DNA of 64,000 nucleotides from Chryseobacterium geocarposphaerae (GCF_002797535.1 NZ_PGFD01000001.1:1922001-1986000); one strand, 5' to 3'. Positions 9,503 through 17,972 are shown, counted from the first letter of the stretch. Translations and numbers: made by a program. The notes: generated from the letters alone by a model not told the origin.

Positions 9503-10858
9503 TTAAAAAGTTTCAAAAACCTCCGCTCCTTTTTGAGAAATCAAATAGGATAATGCTATTCTGTCTTCAATATTAAATTTGATGGGTGGGCAAGAGAAAA
9601 TCCCCTCCTTCCAAGTTTTAGGACATGCTCCTCCGCAAATAGGAAGTATTTTACATGTATGACACGGAGAGTTCGATTTGTTTTCTCTAATCAAATCATA
9701 CCAGTTGATGAAATCTCTTTTCGGTAATAAATCGTCTGGTGATAAAGTATCCAGGTTTCCTAATATATAACCAGCATCATCATAACTAGGAACATATGAT
9801 ATCTCTGTACAATTATAAATATTTCCATAAGCATCCACTAATTCCGCTTTGGGATCAACAGCCATACAGGTCTGCTTTTTTCTTTGCGGTAAGATAGAAG
9901 CGGAACTAAATTCATTTTTCAGACAGTACATTAACCATTCAATTTCTTTATCTGCAAAATTTTCAACTTCTAAAGATTTTAAGTGAGCATCATTACCCCA
10001 TGAGTGAATGGGCGCAACATAAAAGTTTGTAATTTTCTTATGAAGTCCTAAATTCTTTAATTCATCAATCAAAAGAATGGCTGCTTCATCATTCATTTTG
10101 TCAACATTACATCGAATACTGATGACCGCGTTTAATTTATCAAATTCCTCATGGTTTAAGATGCTGATAAGGTTTTCCATAATGATCTTATAACTCTTTT
10201 CGCCTGATTTCAGAAACCTTCTCTTATCATGAAACTCCTCTGTACCATCTAAAGTGATTTCAAAAAACCGGATATGATGATTTTTAACCAAATCTAAAAA
10301 AACATTCAGCTTCAAAGAAAGGCCGTTGGTTACCATCTTAGAAGAATATCCTAAGTTATGTTTATCAGCCAGTTCTTTTAATCGCGGAGTCATACTTTTT
10401 ATATTACTTAAAGCCATTAAAGGCTCTGCGCCAAACCATCCAATTTCTAATGTATTATATGAATGTTCATTTTCTAATTTATATTTCAGCCTCTCCAGTA
10501 TCGCATCCATTTGCCCCTCATTCAGAAGTGCTTTAGTATGGTTTTGCCCGCAATATCCGCATCCCAACTGACAGTTGGCTGTAGGCTGTATAACCTGATA
10601 TAATGTTTTACTGTCTAAAATTGAATTTTTATTTTCCTGTATTACCTCTTCCAATTCGTTCTCCTGGCTGGGAACAATTAAATAAGTTGACAATAATTTT
10701 GAAAAGATATTCTCGGGTAAACTGTCATAGTCTTCTCTTTCATATATCGCTGCAGTATCACTTTCTAATGCTATCGTTTCTCCACTTCTGGTCGAGAAAT
10801 ACAGAACGGTATCATTTCCAGCGTCTGTTTTTATCCTGTAATATGAGTTTCTAAACAT
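9503..10858 (-). CDS. Radical SAM/SPASM peptide maturase
   Basis: This is a radical S-adenosylmethionine enzyme likely to modify the peptide encoded just upstream. Numbered from the ATG at 10858 (451 aa), it has C96xxxC100xxC103 for the SAM-binding 4Fe-4S cluster, a GGEP-type motif GAEP (143-146) and ITLDGTEEFHDKRR, typical of peptide-modifying members. A C-terminal SPASM domain follows, with cysteines at 331, 350, 399, 402, 408, 412 and 423, enough for two auxiliary clusters. The N-terminal 90 residues are an extra region that could bind the leader. An in-frame ATG at 10888 is rejected because it lies inside a terminator-like hairpin. The reaction (thioether, cyclophane or other crosslink) cannot be deduced from sequence. 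Confidence 0.92.
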   Translation of the reverse strand: MFRNSYYRIKTDAGNDTVLYFSTRSGETIALESDTAAIYEREDYDSLPENIFSKLLSTYLIVPSQENELEEVIQENKNSILDSKTLYQVIQPTANCQLGCGYCGQNHTKALLNEGQMDAILERLKYKLENEHSYNTLEIGWFGAEPLMALSNIKSMTPRLKELADKHNLGYSSKMVTNGLSLKLNVFLDLVKNHHIRFFEITLDGTEEFHDKRRFLKSGEKSYKIIMENLISILNHEEFDKLNAVISIRCNVDKMNDEAAILLIDELKNLGLHKKITNFYVAPIHSWGNDAHLKSLEVENFADKEIEWLMYCLKNEFSSASILPQRKKQTCMAVDPKAELVDAYGNIYNCTEISYVPSYDDAGYILGNLDTLSPDDLLPKRDFINWYDLIRENKSNSPCHTCKILPICGGACPKTWKEGIFSCPPIKFNIEDRIALSYLISQKGAEVFETF

Positions 10859-10875
10859 AATAAATTGGTTAAATG

Positions 10876-10919
10876 AAAAAAACCCCATAACATAAAGTTA
10901 TGTTATTATGATTATGGGG
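10876..10919 (-). terminator. Attenuator/partial terminator between precursor and maturase
   Basis: On the minus strand TTATGGGG mirrors CCCCATAA (10912-10919 with 10883-10890). An inner CATAA/TTATG pair is also present. The hairpin is followed at once by seven T residues (10882-10876). It begins 11 bases after the precursor stop codon. Such leaky terminators commonly set a high precursor:enzyme ratio in peptide operons; that function is inferred. Confidence 0.8.
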
Positions 10920-10929
10920 AAATTTAGTA

Positions 10930-11163
10930 TTACAAACTAGTTGTAGGTTGCGTTGGTTGTGTTGGTGTTGGCTGCGTAGGTTGTTGTGGACCGCAAGAAT
11001 TGTTAACTGTACATGAGTTATTAACAGTACAAAGCGGCTGCCAAGCCAAAGCAGCTTGTCCTCCTCTGATAGCCATTTGTTCGTTAACACTAATTATTTC
11101 TCCTTTTTTTAGGGAGTCTAGTTTTGCAACTTCGAAAGCATTCTTTAATTTAGAATTTCTCAT
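10930..11163 (-). CDS. Putative RiPP precursor peptide with GG leader and CTVNNS repeats
   Basis: This 77-residue peptide has the layout of a C39-processed natural-product precursor. Residues 1-35 are a charged amphipathic leader ending in EQMAIRGG (Gly34-Gly35). The core of 42 residues begins QAALAWQPL, then carries C45-TVNNS-C51-TVNNS-C57, an exact six-residue repeat, and ends in a low-complexity tail of Pro, Thr and Gln finishing TTSL. Leader cleavage would be performed by the C39 exporter encoded downstream, and modification by the adjacent radical SAM enzyme. The ATG at 11163 is the only sensible start. Cysteine thioethers, a disulfide ladder or aromatic crosslinking at Trp41 are all possible. 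No named family is recognised. Confidence 0.82.
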   Translation of the reverse strand: MRNSKLKNAFEVAKLDSLKKGEIISVNEQMAIRGGQAALAWQPLCTVNNSCTVNNSCGPQQPTQPTPTQPTQPTTSL

Positions 11164-11228
11164 TTTGTTTAATATTAAAATTTTAAGATTTGGTTAAAGT
11201 TTCGATACATTAAACCCTAATTGGTATC

Positions 11229-11238
11229 GCTTGCAAGC
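11229..11238. promoter_or_regulatory. 10-bp palindrome upstream of the precursor gene
   Basis: GCTTGCAAGC is a perfect 10-bp dyad in the 131-bp gap between the receptor gene and the precursor start, about 66 bp before the precursor ATG. It is relatively GC-rich for this region. It could be an operator; no regulator can be assigned, and no convincing TAnnTTTG minus-7 element was found in the gap. Confidence 0.3.
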
Positions 11239-11294
11239 ATTAATCCATATGATATCCATATTGCGCACTATAAATACATGTGAATTAAATATTT

Positions 11295-13406
11295 TTAGAA
11301 AGTACTGGCCGGAGCTGTACTATTATTCAGTTTCTTTTGAATCTGCAGTTTTTTCCCACTAGAGAAATCATAGCTCAATCCTAATACAAACATGTTTTTG
11401 TTATTATAGATATTTGTTTTATTAGTATATGCTACCCAATCACCGGGTAAACTTTTCGTATAATACTTAGAAGGTGTTCCTACCCAGTACATACCGGTTG
11501 TGAAAGTCCAGCTCCTATGTTGGTAAGCTATAAGGAAATGACTTTGGTTTTCGTCTTTAGTAAGGAAAGAACCATTTAAAGAAAAGACCGGGATATTGAA
11601 TTGATAATAGGCAGAAAAATTTTTGTATTGAGAGATTAATGCAAAATTATTCCTTACAAAATTCCTTGTATACTCCGTTCCGTTTACGGAAGTCAGTTTT
11701 GTGGCAGTAGGTGCAATATAAGTTTTGAGAACAAGCAAACTATTTCCGAAAGGTTTTATGGAACCACTGATCTGAACTCCTTTCTCACTATAGCTTTCGG
11801 CATTTTCATAAGTTAATGCATATCCTTCTGTTTCTGGATCTAATTGATAAAACTGCGCAAAATATTTGTCAGCAATATTATAAAAAAACGTAGTATTTAA
11901 ATCAAAATATTTACTACTGAAAGAATAAATTAGACTATTTTTGAAAACATGCTGTGTCTTAAGATAAGGATTTCCCTTCTGGACAATATTGGGCACAACC
12001 TGTACAACATTACTACTTAAAGCTGATGCGAAAGGACTTTGAGAAGTATATTGAGTAACAAATCTCAAAAACTGATTTTTAGGTAATTCATAGCTCAAAA
12101 CCACTTTCGGGGTTGGAGCCCAATCATCCTGTGTAATTTGTGCACTCTTATTGTGAATTTGAGTAAGCCCTATTCCCAACCTATAAGAAAGCTTATCCTT
12201 TTTACCGGAGTACTCAGTGTAAAGGTATTGTTCTAAATAATTTACAGAATATTTTGCTGCCCCTAAAAGATTGACCAGATCGTTATCAATTGAGGTATTG
12301 GAGACCCGATATCCTGAACTTAATTTTCCTTTTTCAAAATTATGAACATGCGCGATTTCCCCTACAATTCCGGTTTGCTTCGCTTTCAAATTCATATCAT
12401 TATTGAAAATATCCGTATAATTACCGACTTTCCATTCATGGTCAAACTGATAAGATTTTGTATTGAAATAGGAACCTATGACATTCAAGCTCAATTCATC
12501 TTTTTTTCCAATGTTTTTAGAATAGTAAAGATCCAAAGTAGGGTTCGTATAATTAGAATTGCTATTATGAACGGTATGATGCAGTTCATCATTATTATTC
12601 ATTGTAAATATACTTTGCCCTGTTCCTTTTAAAAAACTTGAATTCAAAATCATATTCAATTTTGCCTGAAATACATACTTACCTGAATCAGTATTCGAAT
12701 ATCGTAATCCTATATTTTGATAAGTATATCCAAAATGATCTTTTTGCTGCTCTGCAGAGCGGTAATGAATTTGATTCAGATCATATTCATACGTCTTATC
12801 AACAATCCTATTATTATAATCCCTAAGATTGATGGTATATTCCAAGCCGAAATCATTTTTCCCTTTTGTATAGCCACCATACGCAGAGCCATTAACAAAG
12901 CCCGTTGTAAATGCAGAAGTCAGATCCGCCCCGAATGAATATCCAACTTCCGGATTTTTTGTAATGATATTCACAACCGTATCTGCTCTTTGTAAATACC
13001 TTGCAGGCGGAATATCAAAATACTCTACTCTTACAACATTTGTTGGTGCAACACTTTTAATTTGGTTATCGGTAGCCTCAACTCCATTGATAAGAAACAG
13101 GATTCTTCCTCCTTTAATACTTATCACCGTATTAGAAATAGGATCAAGTTGCAACTCAGGCAGTGTAATAAGCAAATCTTTAGAATGTCTGGCTTTTTCA
13201 AGAGCTTCTTTGTCAAAAGTATAATTTGCGTGATCCGAAAACTGTTTCTTCTTTTGGGCTTTAATAAGTACCTCTTGAATTTCTTTAGCTTTTATAGTAT
13301 CAACTGCATTGTCTGATATTTTATTTTCATTAGTCTGTGCAAACATACCTGTTGCCATCAATGCTAAGATCACCGTAAAATATCGTTTATTATTCTCTTT
13401 TATCAT
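11295..13406 (-). CDS. TonB-dependent-receptor-like outer-membrane barrel protein
   Basis: This is an outer-membrane barrel with plug. Residues 1-24 form a signal peptide ending MFAQ. The plug follows without a carboxypeptidase-like domain: IQEVLIKAQKKKQF, LPELQLDPISNTVISIKGG, RILFLINGVEA and VVNIITKNP. The rest is a series of alternating strands of the outer membrane beta-barrel_3 type, with aromatic-ended strands. The length of 703 aa fits. It lies in the same orientation as the peptide genes, 131 bp upstream of the precursor and 70 bp downstream of the small lipoprotein gene. It could take up or release the peptide or an inducing ligand, but the link is only positional. Confidence 0.85.
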   Translation of the reverse strand: MIKENNKRYFTVILALMATGMFAQTNENKISDNAVDTIKAKEIQEVLIKAQKKKQFSDHANYTFDKEALEKARHSKDLLITLPELQLDPISNTVISIKGGRILFLINGVEATDNQIKSVAPTNVVRVEYFDIPPARYLQRADTVVNIITKNPEVGYSFGADLTSAFTTGFVNGSAYGGYTKGKNDFGLEYTINLRDYNNRIVDKTYEYDLNQIHYRSAEQQKDHFGYTYQNIGLRYSNTDSGKYVFQAKLNMILNSSFLKGTGQSIFTMNNNDELHHTVHNSNSNYTNPTLDLYYSKNIGKKDELSLNVIGSYFNTKSYQFDHEWKVGNYTDIFNNDMNLKAKQTGIVGEIAHVHNFEKGKLSSGYRVSNTSIDNDLVNLLGAAKYSVNYLEQYLYTEYSGKKDKLSYRLGIGLTQIHNKSAQITQDDWAPTPKVVLSYELPKNQFLRFVTQYTSQSPFASALSSNVVQVVPNIVQKGNPYLKTQHVFKNSLIYSFSSKYFDLNTTFFYNIADKYFAQFYQLDPETEGYALTYENAESYSEKGVQISGSIKPFGNSLLVLKTYIAPTATKLTSVNGTEYTRNFVRNNFALISQYKNFSAYYQFNIPVFSLNGSFLTKDENQSHFLIAYQHRSWTFTTGMYWVGTPSKYYTKSLPGDWVAYTNKTNIYNNKNMFVLGLSYDFSSGKKLQIQKKLNNSTAPASTF

Positions 13407-13476
13407 AATTTCTTCTCAGTAAAAAACCAATATTTACTTTATTTCATGCTATAACATTTTTTGATAAGTGTAAGTA

Positions 13477-13713
13477 TTACCACTTAATTTCATCCTTCTT
13501 TGGTGGCGGATCACCTTCTGGCCCATCTGATAAAGTGGCCTCATTCGGTGGCAGAGTCACAGACTTTATGCCAACAGAGTCTTTTTTGATTTTTGTAGCT
13601 ATCGACTGATTTTGCATTTCATCAGCAGTTGTTGTTAATTCTTCTGCTTCTCTACAGCTAACTACTGTAATGAATACAACAATTGTTGATACCCAAGAGA
13701 TAAACTTTTTCAT
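13477..13713 (-). CDS. Small lipoprotein (78 aa) with Pro-rich acidic tail
   Basis: A short lipoprotein: residues 1-19 are a signal peptide and the lipobox TVVSC gives lipidated Cys20. The mature 59 residues are polar and probably disordered, ending SDGPEGDPPPKKDEIKW with a C-terminal tryptophan. No enzyme domain fits in this length. It is divergent from the AraC/TPR regulator gene and upstream of the receptor gene in the same direction. This suggests a regulator-controlled unit. It might be a ligand, a sensor partner or an exported peptide carrier. The function is unknown. Confidence 0.72.
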   Translation of the reverse strand: MKKFISWVSTIVVFITVVSCREAEELTTTADEMQNQSIATKIKKDSVGIKSVTLPPNEATLSDGPEGDPPPKKDEIKW

Positions 13714-13734
13714 AATATTTTCTTTGAAGTTTAT

Positions 13735-13746
13735 CCCGGCGCCGGG
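13735..13746. promoter_or_regulatory. GC-rich perfect palindrome upstream of the small lipoprotein
   Basis: CCCGGCGCCGGG is a 12-bp perfect palindrome, extended to 14 bp by flanking T/A, in strongly AT-rich DNA. It lies 22 bp before the lipoprotein ATG and is followed on the plus strand by GTTTTTT. It may be a protein-binding site, a leader hairpin or a terminator for antisense transcripts. Confidence 0.45.
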
Positions 13747-13839
13747 AGTTTTTTAATTGAATTCGGACGCTAAATTATTTGGGTGAAACGTTTTTTCCTA
13801 AAAAAGCAAGTCTCTAATTGAAAATTGACAAATAAAGAC

Positions 13840-13868
13840 GTCCTAATAAAGAAATTAGGACCGTTTTT
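13840..13868 (+). terminator. Terminator-like hairpin upstream of the AraC/TPR gene
   Basis: GTCCTAAT (13840-13847) pairs with ATTAGGAC (13854-13861) across a six-base loop and is followed by CGTTTTT. It points toward the plus strand, although no annotated plus-strand gene ends here. It may insulate the regulator gene or end a short unannotated transcript. Confidence 0.45.
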
Positions 13869-13887
13869 CTGGAATTAAATATCTGAT

Positions 13888-13944
13888 AAACATTAATGTA
13901 AATTTTATTTATAATTTGTATAAATAAAATTTACATTAATGTTT
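13888..13944. promoter_or_regulatory. 26-bp perfect inverted repeat (candidate operator) before the AraC/TPR gene
   Basis: Bases 13888-13913 are the exact reverse complement of 13919-13944, with five bases between. Each arm contains the 10-bp palindrome ACATTAATGT (13890-13899 and 13933-13942); the centres are 43 bp apart, close to four helical turns. It ends 17 bp before a TAGTTTTG minus-7 candidate. The arrangement looks like two operator dyads for a dimeric regulator, or a long RNA hairpin. Confidence 0.6.
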
Positions 13945-13960
13945 TTTTAACCTGTTTAAG

Positions 13961-13968
13961 TAGTTTTG
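13961..13968 (+). promoter_or_regulatory. Candidate minus-7 promoter element (TAGTTTTG) of the AraC/TPR gene
   Basis: The octamer matches the Bacteroidota minus-7 consensus TAnnTTTG, 25 bp before the start codon and just after the inverted repeat. Confidence 0.5.
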
Positions 13969-13993
13969 TAATATAAAATATATTTGAACCAAG

Positions 13994-15721
13994 ATGTTCT
14001 CTAAAAAGATTCCGTTTTATTTTTTTTATCTTTTTTTGTTTTTTTCTTTTGAAAAAATATACAGTCAGCAGAGTTATGAAGATTTACGAAGTAGATATGA
14101 GGCAAAAAATGAAAATGATAGTACTGCATTAAAAGGTATAAATCTTTACCTTCAGAAAGCAAAACGGGAAAACAATTTGACCGAACAAATCCAGGGATAT
14201 AGGGATGCTACATTTTTCTCTCCGGATAAAGGAACAAAATTAAAATATGCTGATAGTGCCATAGCTATTGCAAAAAAAACGGATAATAAAGAATTAACAT
14301 CTACAGTCTATCTTCTAAAAGGCAGTCTGTATTATTTTTACTATAAAAATTATCAATCCGCTTTAGCAGAATATTTAAAAGCTTACCAATATTCTAAAGA
14401 CAGTAAGGATGATTACCTTACTTATAAGATCATTTACCAGATGGGACTGGTAAAAAGTTATTTAGGATATTATCATGAGGCCATTGAACATTTTAAAGAA
14501 AGTATTTCCTATTTTGAAGCAAAAACAAAAGGAGACTACCATCCTAATGCTTTATATAATGCCCAAAAAGGCTATCTCAACAGCTTACATCAACTTGCAG
14601 TATGCTATAAAAATACACAGGATTACAAGAAAGCGGATTCTATAATCAATATAGGATTACACATTTCTTCCAAGTCAACAGACTTTTCTTTAGAAAAGGC
14701 ATACTTTCTGAAATGTAAAGGCATTTCTGAATTTAATCATAAAAACTATAATGCCTCCCGCAATTTTTTACTACAAGCATTGCCCGTATTAAATAAAAAT
14801 GAGGATTTTTATTGGTCATCCGTCTCCGATTTTTATATTGGAAAAAATTATTTGAGCTTAGGAAAAGAAGATTTTGCAATAAAACAATTTGAAAAAGTGG
14901 ATTCTATTTTTCAAAAAAGAAAATTTATTGTCCCCGAACTTCTTGAAAATTATCATTTTCTGATTAAATATTATCAGAAGAAAAAGAATGTTGAAAAGGA
15001 ACTTGAGTACTCAAAAAAACTTTTGAAAGCAGATAGTATTTTTAGCAAAGATTTCAATTATTTGTCCGCAAGAATCCATAAAGATTACGATAAGCAAATC
15101 CTGGAAGAGTCTAAAACTAAATTGGAAGCCCGTAATAAACTAAATATTGGAACTATTATACTTCTTGTTTCAGTATTGATTTTGTTGGCTATACTAGCCT
15201 GGAGGTTTTACAATAATGCACAATCAATAAAGCTGAAGTACCATGAATTAGAAAAAAAACTTCAACAGCAAACAAAGCCAGTTTTACCTTCTTACGAAAA
15301 TATAACTAATTATGGAAAGTCTGTATTGAGTGAAGACATATTTATGGATTTACAAAATAAATTAAAAGAGTTCGAAGCTACAGGAAATTTCAAGGAAAAT
15401 GGGTTAACAATTGACCAGCTTGCCACTACTTTCCGTACCAACAAGTCTTATCTTTCACAATATATCAATGATGTAAAAGGAATGAACTTCAGCAAATATC
15501 TTTCCACTCTTCGCATCAATTATATTACTAAATTAATGTATGAAAATCCCCAGTATCTGCGCTTAAAAATACAAGGATTAGCAAATGAGTGTGGAATAAG
15601 TTCCCGTCAAAACTTTTCAGATCTCTTTCTGGAAATCAATAATATTCGTCCTACAGATTTCATTAAGCAAAGAAGAAAAGAATTAGAAGAAGGGAAAATA
15701 TCCGGCTCAGCCGGATCTTAG
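13994..15721 (+). CDS. Membrane-anchored TPR sensor with C-terminal AraC-type DNA-binding domain
   Basis: This one-component regulator spans the inner membrane. Residues 1-25 form a signal sequence ending IYSQ. A periplasmic block of TPR repeats covers about 60-360 (for example YYFYYKNYQSALAEYLKAYQYSKDS and YYHEAIEHFKESISYF). A transmembrane helix lies at about 385-407. A cytoplasmic AraC/XylS helix-turn-helix domain covers 470-565 (LTIDQLATTFRTNKSYLSQYI). Its 575 residues match this common flavobacterial design. It probably senses an envelope or extracellular signal and controls adjacent promoters; the divergent small lipoprotein and receptor genes are the obvious targets. Confidence 0.88.
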   Translation: MFSKKIPFYFFYLFLFFSFEKIYSQQSYEDLRSRYEAKNENDSTALKGINLYLQKAKRENNLTEQIQGYRDATFFSPDKGTKLKYADSAIAIAKKTDNKELTSTVYLLKGSLYYFYYKNYQSALAEYLKAYQYSKDSKDDYLTYKIIYQMGLVKSYLGYYHEAIEHFKESISYFEAKTKGDYHPNALYNAQKGYLNSLHQLAVCYKNTQDYKKADSIINIGLHISSKSTDFSLEKAYFLKCKGISEFNHKNYNASRNFLLQALPVLNKNEDFYWSSVSDFYIGKNYLSLGKEDFAIKQFEKVDSIFQKRKFIVPELLENYHFLIKYYQKKKNVEKELEYSKKLLKADSIFSKDFNYLSARIHKDYDKQILEESKTKLEARNKLNIGTIILLVSVLILLAILAWRFYNNAQSIKLKYHELEKKLQQQTKPVLPSYENITNYGKSVLSEDIFMDLQNKLKEFEATGNFKENGLTIDQLATTFRTNKSYLSQYINDVKGMNFSKYLSTLRINYITKLMYENPQYLRLKIQGLANECGISSRQNFSDLFLEINNIRPTDFIKQRRKELEEGKISGSAGS

Positions 15722-15785
15722 ATAAATTAATATTATGCAACTTCTGCTTCTGATTTGATATCCTTAACTCACAAACTTTAAAAAT

Positions 15786-15822
15786 ATAAGCGGCTATAAA
15801 TATAATATTTATAGCCGCTTAT
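15786..15822. terminator. Bidirectional terminator between the AraC/TPR gene and dnaK
   Basis: A 17-bp perfect stem (15786-15802 with 15806-15822, core AGCGGCTATAAATA) has a three-base loop between two convergent genes. A/T-rich flanks serve both directions. Confidence 0.8.
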
Positions 15823-15854
15823 TAAATTCTATTTAAATTACTTTTATTCAGTAA

Positions 15855-17747
15855 TTATTTTACTTCTTCGAAGTCTGCATCCTGTACATCATCACCTCCT
15901 GCATTTCCAGCATTCTGAGCTCCTGCATCTGCACCTTGAGCACCTTGTCCTGCTGCATACAATTCTTCTGAAGCTGCCATCCAAGCTGCATCTAAAGCTT
16001 CTGTTTTAGCTTTTACATCGTCAGCATTTTTAGCTTCGAAAGCTGTCTTCAATTCTCCGTGAGCTGCTTCGATTGCTGCCTTTTTATCTGCAGATAATTT
16101 CTCACCAAACTCTTTCAATTGTTTTTCAGTCTGGAAGATCAATCCGTCAGCTTTGTTGAAGATTTCAACTTCTTCTTTTCTCTTAGCATCTGCTGCAGAG
16201 TTTTCCTGAGCTTCTTTTTTCATTCTTTCGATTTCTTCTTCAGAAAGACCAGAAGAAGCCTGGATTTTGATAGACTGCTCTTTACCAGTTCCTTTATCTT
16301 TAGCAGATACACTTAAGATACCGTTAGCATCAATATCGAAAGTTACTTCGATTTGAGGAACACCTCTTGGAGCTGGTGGAATATCTGTAAGGTCGAATCT
16401 ACCGATCTCTTTGTTATCGTTGAACATTGGTCTTTCACCCTGTCCTACTCTGATGCTTACAGCCGGCTGGTTGTCAGAAGCTGTAGAGAATACTTCAGAT
16501 TTTTTAGTTGGGATCGTAGTGTTCGCTTCAATTAATTTAGTGAAAACAGAACCCATTGTTTCGATACCTAAAGAAAGTGGTGTAACGTCAAGAAGTAATA
16601 CGTCTTTTACATCTCCTGTTAATACACCTCCCTGAATAGCTGCACCAATTGCTACAACCTCATCCGGGTTAACTCCTTTAGATGGTTTTTTACCGAAGAA
16701 TTTCTCAACTTCTTCCTGAATGATCGGGATTCTTGTAGAACCCCCTACCAGGATTACTTCGTCGATATCAGAAGTTGATAAACCTGCATCTTTCAACGCT
16801 TTAGCAACCGGTTCCATAGATCTTCTTACTAGATCTGCAGATAATTGCTCAAATTTAGCTTTAGTTAAAGTCTTTACTAAGTGCTTAGGACCTGTAGCAG
16901 TAGCTGTGATATATGGAAGGTTGATCTCTGTTTGTGGAGAAGAAGAAAGCTCGATTTTAGCTTTTTCAGCAGCTTCTTTCAATCTTTGTAATGCAATGGC
17001 ATCAGATTTTAAGTCAACACCTTCTTCAGCTTTGAATTCATCAGCCATCCAGTTGATAATTACATCATCAAAATCGTCACCTCCTAAGTGCGTATCACCG
17101 TTTGTAGATAATACTTCGAATACACCATCTCCCAAATCCAGGATAGAGATATCGAAAGTACCACCACCAAGGTCATACACAGCGATTTTCTGATCTTTAT
17201 GGTTTTTATCAAGACCGTAAGCTAACGCCGCAGCTGTAGGTTCGTTGATAATTCTTTCTACTTTAAGACCGGCAATTTCACCCGCTTCTTTAGTAGCCTG
17301 TCTTTGTGCATCGTTGAAGTATGCAGGAACAGTGATTACCGCTCTTGTTACTTCCTGACCAAGATAATCTTCAGCAGTTTTCTTCATTTTCTGAAGAATC
17401 ATTGCAGAAATTTCCTGTGGAGTATATTCTCTATCGTCGATTTTTACTTTTACTGTATCATTTGGTCCTGATACTACTTTATAAGGTACTCTTGAGATTT
17501 CAGAAGCATCATCTTTAAAGTGTGTTCCGATAAATCTTTTGATAGAATAAACTGTTTTTGTAGGGTTTGTTACCGCCTGTCTCTTTGCAGGATCTCCCAC
17601 TTTTCTTTCTCCATCTTCTGTAAATGCTACAATAGACGGTGTCGTTCTTTTACCTTCTGCGTTAGGAATTACAACAGGGTCTTTACCCTCCATTACAGCA
17701 ACACAAGAGTTGGTTGTTCCTAAGTCAATACCAATTATTTTACTCAT
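15855..17747 (-). CDS. dnaK: Molecular chaperone DnaK (Hsp70)
   Basis: This cytosolic ATP-driven chaperone binds exposed hydrophobic segments of unfolded proteins and cycles with DnaJ and GrpE. The N-terminal actin-like ATPase starts [18 protein letters not shown], with the phosphate-2 loop [13 protein letters not shown] and adenosine motif [10 protein letters not shown]. The substrate-binding domain follows the linker [15 protein letters not shown]. The acidic tail ends [12 protein letters not shown]. Its 630 aa are normal. dnaJ and grpE are not adjacent, as is usual in Bacteroidota. It is monocistronic between convergent and divergent neighbours. Confidence 0.99.
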   Translation of the reverse strand: MSKIIGIDLGTTNSCVAVMEGKDPVVIPNAEGKRTTPSIVAFTEDGERKVGDPAKRQAVTNPTKTVYSIKRFIGTHFKDDASEISRVPYKVVSGPNDTVKVKIDDREYTPQEISAMILQKMKKTAEDYLGQEVTRAVITVPAYFNDAQRQATKEAGEIAGLKVERIINEPTAAALAYGLDKNHKDQKIAVYDLGGGTFDISILDLGDGVFEVLSTNGDTHLGGDDFDDVIINWMADEFKAEEGVDLKSDAIALQRLKEAAEKAKIELSSSPQTEINLPYITATATGPKHLVKTLTKAKFEQLSADLVRRSMEPVAKALKDAGLSTSDIDEVILVGGSTRIPIIQEEVEKFFGKKPSKGVNPDEVVAIGAAIQGGVLTGDVKDVLLLDVTPLSLGIETMGSVFTKLIEANTTIPTKKSEVFSTASDNQPAVSIRVGQGERPMFNDNKEIGRFDLTDIPPAPRGVPQIEVTFDIDANGILSVSAKDKGTGKEQSIKIQASSGLSEEEIERMKKEAQENSAADAKRKEEVEIFNKADGLIFQTEKQLKEFGEKLSADKKAAIEAAHGELKTAFEAKNADDVKAKTEALDAAWMAASEELYAAGQGAQGADAGAQNAGNAGGDDVQDADFEEVK

Positions 17748-17964
17748 AATATTTATATTTTTTCTAATTTTTAAATTAATTTACACTCTCAATTTCTCAA
17801 TATCTGTACCATTCGAAAGGATATGACAAAATGACACAATACAATATAAAGAGACCTATACATCTTGTAAAGACTGCACTATTCAAGACACTTTGGACAT
17901 TGACAGCTGTAAAAATTAATCAAAGTTTAACCTATTATATAGGAATCATAATCTCCTGAATTAT

Positions 17965-17972
17965 TATTTTTG
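17965..17972 (+). promoter_or_regulatory. Candidate minus-7 element (TATTTTTG) of ppk1
   Basis: TATTTTTG matches the Bacteroidota TAnnTTTG consensus and lies 19 bp before the ppk1 start codon in the dnaK-ppk1 divergent region. Confidence 0.55.

Noticed and set aside
10869..11090. 73-residue open frame overlapping the precursor peptide in another frame
   Set aside because: The frame with a GG leader, regular cysteines and a start at 11163 is far more protein-like; this one also runs through the attenuator hairpin.
5945..11163. Lanthipeptide, lasso-peptide or graspetide cluster
   Set aside because: No LanB/LanM/LanC, no asparagine-synthetase-like cyclase and no ATP-grasp enzyme is present; only a radical SAM maturase accompanies the precursor.
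16720..17193. 157-residue open frame antisense to dnaK
   Set aside because: It lies wholly inside the highly conserved dnaK gene on the opposite strand; long antisense frames are a codon-bias side effect there and it shows no domain.
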